Shown here piece by piece: positions 23,576-30,133 of a stretch of 30,133 nucleotides of DNA. The stretch comes from an uncultured Bacteroidota bacterium (GTDB lineage: Bacteria; Bacteroidota; Bacteroidia; UKL13-3): NCBI GenBank assembly GCA_903898215.1, contig CAIUEQ010000269.1, forward strand, positions 1 through 30,133. Direction: 5' to 3'. A model generated the notes under the pieces. That model was not told the origin of the DNA. It was given only the letters and a program-made list of their open reading frames with translations, and ran no database searches. The first letter of the stretch is position 1. The number at the start of each line of letters is the position of its first letter. The position numbers and the translations under genes are program-made.

Positions 23576-24514
23576 ATGAGCGAAGGAAATTCAACACGGT
23601 TAAATAAATATATCAGCGAAAGTGGTTTGTGTTCGCGTAGAGAAGCCGACAAATATATTGAGCATGGTTTGGTTTCGATAAATGGCATGAAAGCAAAAAT
23701 CGGCCGACAAGTTTATCCCGGTGATCGGGTGATCGTGAACGGTGAAATAATTGAACCGTTAACTCCTGAAGAATCTATTTTTATTGCGTTTAATAAACCT
23801 GTTGGAATTACTTGTACCACCGAAGCTGGCTCAAGAAATAATATTGTTGATTATATCAAATACAGTCAACGGATTTTTCCAATTGGACGATTGGATAAAG
23901 ATTCGCAAGGGTTGATTTTTTTAACTAGCAATGGTGATATTGTAAACAAAATTTTAAGAGCAGGAAACAATCACGAGAAAGAATATTTGGTAACAGTTAA
24001 TAAACCTATTACCGAAAGTTTTATTGAAACGATGTCGACAGGTGTTGCCATTTTAGGTGTGAATACTAAAAAATGTATCGTTAAAAAGGAATCGAATTTT
24101 GTTTTTAGAATTGTGTTGATACAAGGTTTAAATCGTCAAATACGTAGGATGTGCGAGCAGCTTGGCTATGATGTGGTGAAACTCGAACGTGTGCGTATCA
24201 TGAACATCAGTTTGAAAGGATTGCCTGTTGGCGATTGGCGCGAACTTTCAAAAAAGGAGATGGAAATCATTAACGATATGATCAGAGATTCGTCAGCAAC
24301 GGAAGAAGCTTCGAAAAAAAGTTCATCAAAGTCATCTGCAAAAACTGACACTCATTCAACTCCAAAAAAGAAAGCTGCACCAAAAAGAAACAATACTAAA
24401 AAGAGAATCGTTTCATCAAGTCCAAAAACAAAAAAGAATATCAAAAAATATTCAACAAGGTCATCTCATCAAAGTTCCGGAAAGAGTTCTAACAGAAGGT
24501 CGGGAGGGAGGTAA
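23576..24514 (+). CDS. rluF: RluF-type 23S rRNA pseudouridine synthase with basic tail
   Basis: 312 residues. An N-terminal S4 RNA-binding domain (about 7-55, RLNKYISESGLCSRREADKYIEHG) precedes a RsuA/RluB/E/F-type catalytic domain with the nucleophile D107 in GRLDKDSQGLIFLTSNGD. ILRAGNNHEKEYLVTVNKP and GLNRQIRRMCEQLGYDVVKLERVRI are the signatures that point to RluF, which makes pseudouridine 2604 in E. coli 23S rRNA (and can act on tRNA-Tyr). Catalytic sequence ends near residue 232. The last ~75 residues are an unstructured Ser/Lys/Thr/Arg tail (KKSSSKSS, KKKAAPKR), likely an RNA-contact extension, as seen on other Bacteroidota RNA enzymes. It follows the WG gene without a gap and is convergent with the next gene, one base apart. 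Confidence 0.92.
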   Translation: MSEGNSTRLNKYISESGLCSRREADKYIEHGLVSINGMKAKIGRQVYPGDRVIVNGEIIEPLTPEESIFIAFNKPVGITCTTEAGSRNNIVDYIKYSQRIFPIGRLDKDSQGLIFLTSNGDIVNKILRAGNNHEKEYLVTVNKPITESFIETMSTGVAILGVNTKKCIVKKESNFVFRIVLIQGLNRQIRRMCEQLGYDVVKLERVRIMNISLKGLPVGDWRELSKKEMEIINDMIRDSSATEEASKKSSSKSSAKTDTHSTPKKKAAPKRNNTKKRIVSSSPKTKKNIKKYSTRSSHQSSGKSSNRRSGGR

Positions 24515-24515
24515 G

Positions 24516-24965
24516 TTATTTTTTCTCTGTAATTTTATAACTTAGAATAATCCATTTGGTATCAACTTTTTTAAGTTGGTAGGATATTAAAATTCCTTCG
24601 CCTTTAAAATTTAATTCAAGCTTGCAATTATCCATCGCAATTTCCCAATCGTGAAGTGATAAGTATTTTTTAATTTTCAACTTCACAATCTCCGAATGTT
24701 TTAATACCGAAACAGGTTTATTGAATTTTGTTAATCCTTTTAAATTTTCGGCTGTAAACGGAGCTTCTTCTTCAAATACAATTTCTTTATCAGTTACGTT
24801 CTTTTTTAAATGAAAGTATGGCTGAAGCTCAGCAAGATCAAGTGCTGTTTGAAGTATAGGTGTTAATTCAGGACGAATCAATTGTTCGATTTTTGCATTG
24901 TAACGTTGAGCAAAAATTGTTGTAGAAAACAGGATAGAAATGATTAGAAATATTTTTTTCATCAT
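24516..24965 (-). CDS. small secreted protein of unknown function
   Basis: 149 residues from the ATG at 24963-24965 (MMKKIFLIISILFSTTIFAQ, a clear signal peptide). The frame extends to a TTG 27 bases upstream, which would put a polar stretch before the signal and is rejected. The mature part has no motif I recognise. It is mixed alpha/beta (IEQLIRPELTPILQTALDLAELQPYFHL, then strands ILISYQLKKVDTKWIILSYKIT) and has a single cysteine. It lies 39 bases downstream of the putative porin on the same strand and could be the last gene of that operon. It is convergent with rluF at a one-base spacing. Confidence 0.75.
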   Translation of the reverse strand: MMKKIFLIISILFSTTIFAQRYNAKIEQLIRPELTPILQTALDLAELQPYFHLKKNVTDKEIVFEEEAPFTAENLKGLTKFNKPVSVLKHSEIVKLKIKKYLSLHDWEIAMDNCKLELNFKGEGILISYQLKKVDTKWIILSYKITEKK

Positions 24966-25004
24966 ATTGTTTTTTAATAGAAAAGTTAGCAAAGAATAAA
25001 TTTA

Positions 25005-26957
25005 TCAATCATAAAATCTCCATCTCACTCCAAAGCGAAATGATGCTAAAGAAATTGGATAATTTTGTGTGTAATAAAATCCATTTTGTACAAACATATC
25101 CTGATTGGCATGTTCGTATTTAGCAAAAATAATTGCTCTCTTAATTTCTGCCGAAACAAATGGATCTATCACCGGATAATTTCCAAACAACCTATCGTTT
25201 TGCATAAAAAATAAACGTGTAGCAGGATTATAGTTATTGGCATAATAGGCAGTATTGTAAAACACATCGAAACCAATTTGGAACTTCATGGTTTTAAATC
25301 TGCTTTTAAAATAATACCTGATTCGACCTGATAATTCAGGCATTCTCACCACATCGCTGCTGCTGTTTTGGTAAATAATATAATGCTCAAAAAATAATTT
25401 CCATACCTGAAATGTTTTCTTTGCTTCGGCAGTATAAACCAAAATCTGATCGCCTGATTGAACAGGAATACATTTAGAATTGATGTATATCCAATTGCTA
25501 AGATTGAAAGCATTTACAGTGAGATGAAAATTTTGACGGAATTTTCTGGTAGAAAAATGAAGTCCCAATTGTTGTACTTTTATAGGGTTAAAATTGTTTT
25601 CCCAGATGAATTGGTTGGATTTAAATAATTGCATTGAATAATCGGGACGGTATAGTTGACTTGTAAATTCAAAGCCTAAATCGAAAGCAGGAATACGTTC
25701 TCGAATAGAGAGTTTTACTTTGTAATCACCGGCATTATATCCTAAAATATTATAAGAGGTAAATAGTTTTTTTGAGAGCGTGTAGTTTTTTATTTTCATC
25801 GACTCAAAAGAAAAATCGGCAATGACGTTTTGATAATTTCTTACATAAGCATATTGCGAAGTAACAATGGCAGCATGTGTTAAGCCAACGCTTGTAAAAT
25901 TCCTAACACTGTCTTTTAATTGATCATTTGTGCTTGTGAAAAGATCATAAGCCAATCGGTTTTCAATTTTTCCGTAATAGGTCGAATCAAAAGTATTCAC
26001 CGTTGTATCATAATATTGATGTGGAATAAAAAGTGAGTTTGCATCTCCTTTTAAATTTTCAAAAATATAACTCACCTCTTCCAATTTTGTAGATAAAGAA
26101 AGGTGTGAATGGCTGCTGAAATCGTAAATGGTATCTTCCTTAACGATATTTTGAGTAAGCTTTCCAAAATGAAAATATTGTTTAACAAATGCAGTTCGGC
26201 CTTTAAAACGGGTTTGACTACTTGCTAAATTTGGAAATATTTTTTTATTGGCACCCGATAATGATTCAAATGCTGAGTCGCTTGCAACACCACCGCTTTC
26301 TTCAACCACACCACGATTCCATGTTGTATTTGCAATCACTTCATACTTTTTATTTTTGGTAGTATAGCGAGTGAAGAACTGAAAATTATACATGCTGGTA
26401 TATTGTCTTGATAAAAAACCAATCGAAGTAATTCGTTGCAAATCGGCACCAATATTCCATCTCGGAGTAATGTTCTGTGAATGACAAGCCGTTAAATAAA
26501 TTAATTCGTTGCTCCCTTGAGTATAAAATAAATCGGTATAAGGCGTTTTTGTATTGTAGTATTTTGTTTTCTCTGGCTTCATCCAATAACCTTCAAATGG
26601 ATTTTCACTTAAGCTGAAACCAACATTCCTTTCATTGTTAAATAGTAAAGGACGCGAAGGTGTTCCCATATTTCCGAGGTCTTGAAATACCGTATAATTT
26701 TTATAAAGGTTATGAAAAATTTCAATGCCGTTTTGGTTGGTATCAATAAAATGAAGGGGAATATTTCTATCAATTTCATCTTCAGTTACAAACTTTGTTG
26801 CAGTTTTAAAAGGCGCAATAAATTTGACAGTATCTTTTGTCTGTGACTTGTCCTGACCGGGTTGTGGAGTTTGTGCAAATGAAGTTGCATAAAAAAAGCA
26901 TACTAATAAAAAGCAAAACACTTTGCCTAAATATTTACTGTATTCTTTTTTTCTCAC
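25005..26957 (-). CDS. putative outer membrane porin (PF14121 type)
   Basis: 650 residues. A signal peptide covers about 1-29 (VFCFLLVCFFYATSFAQ), with the start at a GTG (26955-26957) that overlaps the TGA of the preceding gene in the tetramer GTGA. The segment NVGFSLSENPFEGYWMKPEKTKYYNTKTPYTDLFYTQG and the QNITPRWNIGADLQRITSIGFL region are typical of the Bacteroidota 'putative porin' family. The remainder is alternating aromatic-rich beta-strands that end RFGVRWRFYD. The permeation substrate is unknown. Its translation is coupled to two secreted LVIVD propeller proteins, which suggests that all three act in the outer envelope; the nature of that link is inference. Confidence 0.88.
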   Translation of the reverse strand: MRKKEYSKYLGKVFCFLLVCFFYATSFAQTPQPGQDKSQTKDTVKFIAPFKTATKFVTEDEIDRNIPLHFIDTNQNGIEIFHNLYKNYTVFQDLGNMGTPSRPLLFNNERNVGFSLSENPFEGYWMKPEKTKYYNTKTPYTDLFYTQGSNELIYLTACHSQNITPRWNIGADLQRITSIGFLSRQYTSMYNFQFFTRYTTKNKKYEVIANTTWNRGVVEESGGVASDSAFESLSGANKKIFPNLASSQTRFKGRTAFVKQYFHFGKLTQNIVKEDTIYDFSSHSHLSLSTKLEEVSYIFENLKGDANSLFIPHQYYDTTVNTFDSTYYGKIENRLAYDLFTSTNDQLKDSVRNFTSVGLTHAAIVTSQYAYVRNYQNVIADFSFESMKIKNYTLSKKLFTSYNILGYNAGDYKVKLSIRERIPAFDLGFEFTSQLYRPDYSMQLFKSNQFIWENNFNPIKVQQLGLHFSTRKFRQNFHLTVNAFNLSNWIYINSKCIPVQSGDQILVYTAEAKKTFQVWKLFFEHYIIYQNSSSDVVRMPELSGRIRYYFKSRFKTMKFQIGFDVFYNTAYYANNYNPATRLFFMQNDRLFGNYPVIDPFVSAEIKRAIIFAKYEHANQDMFVQNGFYYTQNYPISLASFRFGVRWRFYD

Positions 26958-28369
26958 TCTTGTTTAATAATTGATTGATGATAAACTCGGTTTGCTGAAA
27001 TGATCTTTAAAAAATAAACTCCGTTGGGATTATTCTGCAAATCAGAAAAATCAATTTTGTTCTCTCCGGTAGTTAATTCCAGTTTTTTTTCTGCTGCAAT
27101 TTTACCATGCAAATCGTAAACCAACAAATGTGCGCCCTGTTTTTCTGTTGATGAAAGTGTGATTGTTACATTTTCAGTAAATGGATTCGGGTAAGTATTA
27201 ATGTTAAGGAGAGAAATATTATTCTCGTTAACACCTAGTGTCGAGCGGTTTAGTTTCAATAAAAAAATTCCAGTATTCATATCACTTGCTATAATATTTC
27301 CTGAAGGCAGGTATGGATAAATTCCCCAACAGCCTTCATAAATACTTGGAGTATGTGGATTGGTGAATGTTCGGTAGTAAGCCACAAAATCAGGAGCAGC
27401 TACATTTTTCATATCATACACATTGATACCACCGTAATACATTGAGGTAATAGCATACCTGCCAACCCAATATGAATTATGTGGTGAGCCATAATTTCTG
27501 AAAGGAGTGCAAGCCATTTTAGGATTTGCAAGATCACTGATATCGTAAACCTTCATTCCTTTTCCGTCAGGAGTTTCATCGGTGAACAAAATATATTTCC
27601 CGCTGCTATCAAGCCAGTTGCTGTGGTTATAGGCATTTTCAGGATAAGGTGGTTCGATGGAGCCCAACAATTTGATATTGTTAGTATCATTCATATCATA
27701 AAAAAATACACCCGAAGTTCCTCTTGAGCAATAAACGGTATCATTCCTTACATAACATTCGTGAACATCTTTGTATCCATCATTACGTGTAATTTTTGCC
27801 ATGTAAGTTGGTTTCTCAGGGTCGCGAAGCGAATACACTTCAATTGGATAGATTGTAACTCCTGTTAAATCTTTATGGTAGCTGATGCATTTATACAATC
27901 GTTTGCTTTTTGCATTTACAAAAACGGTATGCGTATTTACAATTGTAGAATCGCTCACAAAAACTTGGTGCACCGAGTCGGGTAAATATTGCATATCAAA
28001 AATTTGTAACCTTCCTTTTAAAGCACCAAAATCGTTATCGCTCACACAATAAACATAGTGGTCGTAAGTATCAAAATCTCTATTGATGCAATGATTTATT
28101 CCACTTTTTACGGCTACTTTTTTCATCATATTTGGGTCGGTAACATCAAAGAAATAAATTGAATCAACAGAACCGGCAATAGCGTATTCGCGGTGTTTGA
28201 TTGTATCAGCCCAACCTTTGCAACCATTCCAAATTTGGTTTCCCGGGTTCCAATCAATCGTTACTAAGTTTGGATCTTGGAAATGTGAAAGCAAAGTGAT
28301 GTTCCAACCAACTTGTGCGGATGTAAGGAATGGAATTGTTATCATGATGGCAAAAAATAATTTCTTCAT
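26954..28369 (-). CDS. LVIVD-repeat (choice-of-anchor B) protein with type IX sorting tail, copy 2
   Basis: 471 residues: a signal peptide (about 1-18, ending LTSAQ), then a beta-propeller of LVIVD-type repeats. Blade ends read SIYFFDVTDPNMMKKVAV, LQIFDMQYLPDSVHQVF, IEVYSLRDPEKPTYMAKI, VFFYDMNDTNNIKLLGSI, MKVYDISDLANPKMA and INVYDMKNVAAPDFVAYY. A C-terminal type IX sorting domain occupies about 390-471 (NTYPNPFTENVTITL, then NGVYFLKIISANRVYHQSIIKQE). The protein should cross the outer membrane through the PorQ-containing machinery and be released or attached at the surface. It is closely similar to the 468-residue protein encoded just upstream, with the same blade order, and so is a tandem duplicate. 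ATGA overlap at its start and GTGA overlap at its end join it to both neighbours. Confidence 0.92.
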   Translation of the reverse strand: MKKLFFAIMITIPFLTSAQVGWNITLLSHFQDPNLVTIDWNPGNQIWNGCKGWADTIKHREYAIAGSVDSIYFFDVTDPNMMKKVAVKSGINHCINRDFDTYDHYVYCVSDNDFGALKGRLQIFDMQYLPDSVHQVFVSDSTIVNTHTVFVNAKSKRLYKCISYHKDLTGVTIYPIEVYSLRDPEKPTYMAKITRNDGYKDVHECYVRNDTVYCSRGTSGVFFYDMNDTNNIKLLGSIEPPYPENAYNHSNWLDSSGKYILFTDETPDGKGMKVYDISDLANPKMACTPFRNYGSPHNSYWVGRYAITSMYYGGINVYDMKNVAAPDFVAYYRTFTNPHTPSIYEGCWGIYPYLPSGNIIASDMNTGIFLLKLNRSTLGVNENNISLLNINTYPNPFTENVTITLSSTEKQGAHLLVYDLHGKIAAEKKLELTTGENKIDFSDLQNNPNGVYFLKIISANRVYHQSIIKQE

Positions 28370-29772
28370 TGCCTGATAAATTTAGAACTCCAAAAAACGG
28401 AATTGGTTTTTATCTGTAAAATATATAATCCGGGATGTTGATTTTTGACTTCATTAAATGAAAAGTCATTGTCGCCATTGTTTAAAATAATATTTTTTTG
28501 CAGGATGATTTTTCCAAGTATATCAGAGATTTCAATTGTAGCTGTAGTTTTATGTTGCGATGGAATTTTAACATGCAGCACATCTGAAACAGGATTTGGA
28601 AAAATTGTAGCATGAATAATTTCTTCCGATAAATCGTTGATACCAAAATTCATTGATGGTTTTAATACGAATAATCCTTCACTGATATCGCTTGCAATAA
28701 TATTTCCTGAAGGAAGAAAAGGATAAACACCCCAGCATCCGTGAAATCCTCTGTAAACACCTACAGCATTTTTTGTATAGGTATCAAAATAGCCGGCAAC
28801 TTTTGGTTGTGCAGGGTTGATTAAGTCATAAGCATACACACCATCTTCATAAGATGAAACCCATGCGAAACGTCCTTTCCACTTAGCATTATGAGGTGTT
28901 GCTCCGGTATTTGAATTAAAAAAAGCAGGGTTTTTAGGATTTGCTATATCAGAAATATCATAAATTTTTATTGGCAAACCGAATGGAACTTCATCGGTAA
29001 ACATTAAATATTTTCCACTGCTGTCGAGCCAGCTGCTATGATTATAACCACTATATTGATAGCCGACAATGCTTCCAATTTTTATTGGATTTGCAGCATT
29101 TCTCACATCGTAAATAAACAAACCCGGATTTGCACACGAGCAATATGCTGTATCATTTCTTACATAAACTTCGTGTGTGTATGCACATTCAGCATTCACA
29201 GAAAGTTCGCCAAGGTATGTTGGGTTTTCAGGATCTAAAATTGAGAGGATAGCCATCGAACTACTTCCTTGTCCGTTTTGGGCATGAAGGTTTCCACATA
29301 AATACAAACGTTTGCTTTTGGCTTCTATAAAAAGTGTATGAGAATTGATGCTGTATTTATCATTGTCGTATACTTTATGAACAGAGTCGGGGAGGTATTG
29401 TAAGTCAAAAATTTGTAACGAACCTGGAGGACTTGTTCTATCGGAAACGCAATACAGATAATGGCTGTAAGTATCATAATCTCTATTGATGGCATTGCGT
29501 GAATGACCTTCTCTCACATCGCATTTGATCATTTTTGTAGGGTCGGTAATATCAAAAAAATACAACGAATCACAACTTCCTGCAATCAGATATTCACGGT
29601 TATTTGAAGTGTCGTGCCAGCCTGTTAGGTTATTCCATATTTGGTCGTCATCGCAATGATTTAATGTGCTGTCGTTCCAATGAGCAAGCAAGGTCATGTT
29701 TAAAGATTGACGTTGTTGTGCATTTGAACCGAAATAAAAAGTGATCAGAAAAATCGCGAATATTTTTTTCAT
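28366..29772 (-). CDS. LVIVD-repeat (choice-of-anchor B) protein with type IX sorting tail, copy 1
   Basis: 468 residues, first gene of the three-gene operon. It has a signal peptide (about 1-18, ending FGSNAQ) and propeller blades with SLYFFDITDPTKMIKCDV, LQIFDLQYLPDSVHKVY, LFIYDVRNAANPIKIGSI, IKIYDISDIANPKNPAFF and VYAYDLINPAQPKVAGYF. The shared closing segment is GCWGVYPFLPSGNIIASDISEGLFVLK. A type IX sorting tail covers about 388-468 (ATIFPNPVSDVLHVKI to GLYILQIKTNSVFWSSKFIRQ). It is paralogous to the next gene across the whole length. It is probably surface-exposed or secreted, and the ligand is unknown. Its stop overlaps the next start (ATGA). No good TAnnTTTG box is visible in the 78 bases before the repeat array upstream. 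Confidence 0.92.
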   Translation of the reverse strand: MKKIFAIFLITFYFGSNAQQRQSLNMTLLAHWNDSTLNHCDDDQIWNNLTGWHDTSNNREYLIAGSCDSLYFFDITDPTKMIKCDVREGHSRNAINRDYDTYSHYLYCVSDRTSPPGSLQIFDLQYLPDSVHKVYDNDKYSINSHTLFIEAKSKRLYLCGNLHAQNGQGSSSMAILSILDPENPTYLGELSVNAECAYTHEVYVRNDTAYCSCANPGLFIYDVRNAANPIKIGSIVGYQYSGYNHSSWLDSSGKYLMFTDEVPFGLPIKIYDISDIANPKNPAFFNSNTGATPHNAKWKGRFAWVSSYEDGVYAYDLINPAQPKVAGYFDTYTKNAVGVYRGFHGCWGVYPFLPSGNIIASDISEGLFVLKPSMNFGINDLSEEIIHATIFPNPVSDVLHVKIPSQHKTTATIEISDILGKIILQKNIILNNGDNDFSFNEVKNQHPGLYILQIKTNSVFWSSKFIRQ

Positions 29773-29850
29773 TTTATTTTAAAAGGAGGATGTGAAATTA
29801 AGTTAAAATGATTTCAGATTCAATACTTGTGGGATTTGTTTTATTGTGAT

Positions 29851-30133
29851 TGTCACTTCGAGCGGTCCCGATAGCTATCGGGAGAGACAATGCTATTATT
29901 GAGCAGAGTGCTAATAAGGAACCTGTTCTCGACTCCGCTCGAACTGACAAGGTTTTTGGTTTGCTCGAACTGACACTTTACAATGATTGTCCTGTCGAGC
30001 GGAGTCGAGACAATGATTGTTATGAGCAAAGTGCTAATAAGGAACCTGTTCTCGACTCCGCTCGAACTGACAAGTTACAATGCTTGTCCTGTCGAGCGGA
30101 GTCGAGACAATGCTATTATTGAGCATTGTGCTA
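29851..30133. repeat. array B: inverted-repeat element, reversed relative to array A, cut by the window end
   Basis: The last 361 bases hold no gene. From 29851 there is tgtcacttcgagcgg interrupted by the palindrome tcccgatagctatcggga (29866-29883), then spacer and arm ctcgactccgctcgaactgaca (29928-29949). A partial arm gctcgaactgaca follows (29963-29975), then a full unit (about 29994-30071) and the start of another, running off the window. The spacer (attgttatgagcaaagtgct, then aataaggaacctgtt) is the reverse complement, with changes, of the spacer in array A (aacaggttatgataagcacaataatca). A plus-strand reading frame across it is produced only by the repeats. Confidence 0.9.

Noticed and set aside
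29850..30122. Plus-strand reading frame of 90 codons with internal peptide repeats
   Set aside because: The peptide repeats mirror the DNA repeat units of array B, so it is not evidence of a repeat protein.

Overview
The window is ordinary-looking chromosome from a member of the Bacteroidota. It is AT-rich. It carries the type IX secretion protein PorQ, two secreted proteins with type IX C-terminal sorting tails, a TonB-dependent receptor with a carboxypeptidase-D-like N-terminal domain, a PF14121-type putative porin, several lineage-typical small families (DUF983, and probable DUF6913 and DUF6728), and promoters of the TTG / TAnnTTTG type. Shine-Dalgarno sequences are largely absent. I cannot name a genus. 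I saw no phage, transposase, CRISPR array, tRNA or rRNA. All functions are read from sequence recall, not from a search.

Layout. Positions 1-5400, all minus strand: a palindromic repeat, a TonB-dependent receptor with a small membrane-anchored partner upstream, a BamA/D15-type outer membrane barrel, DUF983, and a small CPMC membrane protein. Positions 5439-5745: three units of an inverted-repeat element. Positions 5766-12354: uvrB (minus, probably leaderless), a cysteine-synthase-family enzyme (minus), ligA (plus), and a Fic adenylyltransferase gene (plus) whose start codon lies inside a 55-bp tandem duplication full of palindromic half-sites. Positions 12442-13944: a DUF6913-like gene and dapA (plus). 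Positions 13946-18929 (minus): porQ-cmk, a YugP-type zinc peptidase behind a 52-residue membrane protein, a Ycf48-like propeller, and an inward-rectifier K+ channel. Positions 19081-22321: a WbpD/WlbB-like sugar N-acyltransferase (plus), a DUF3820 protein and recG (minus), with degenerate short repeats between them. Positions 22448-24514 (plus): a WG-repeat protein abutting an RluF-type pseudouridine synthase. Positions 24516-29772 (minus): an operon of two paralogous LVIVD propeller proteins and a putative porin, joined by 4-base stop/start overlaps, then a small secreted protein. Positions 29851-30133: a second array of the same inverted-repeat element, in the opposite orientation.

The genes group as DNA repair and replication (uvrB, ligA, recG), lysine/cell-wall precursor and nucleotide metabolism (dapA, cmk), outer membrane and surface export (TonB receptor, D15 barrel, PorQ, sorted LVIVD proteins, porin) and RNA modification (rluF). 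The least ordinary structures are the Fic leader duplication, the two oppositely oriented palindromic arrays with a palindrome-replacement pattern, and the leaderless uvrB promoter. I found no clearly novel multi-gene defence or biosynthetic system.
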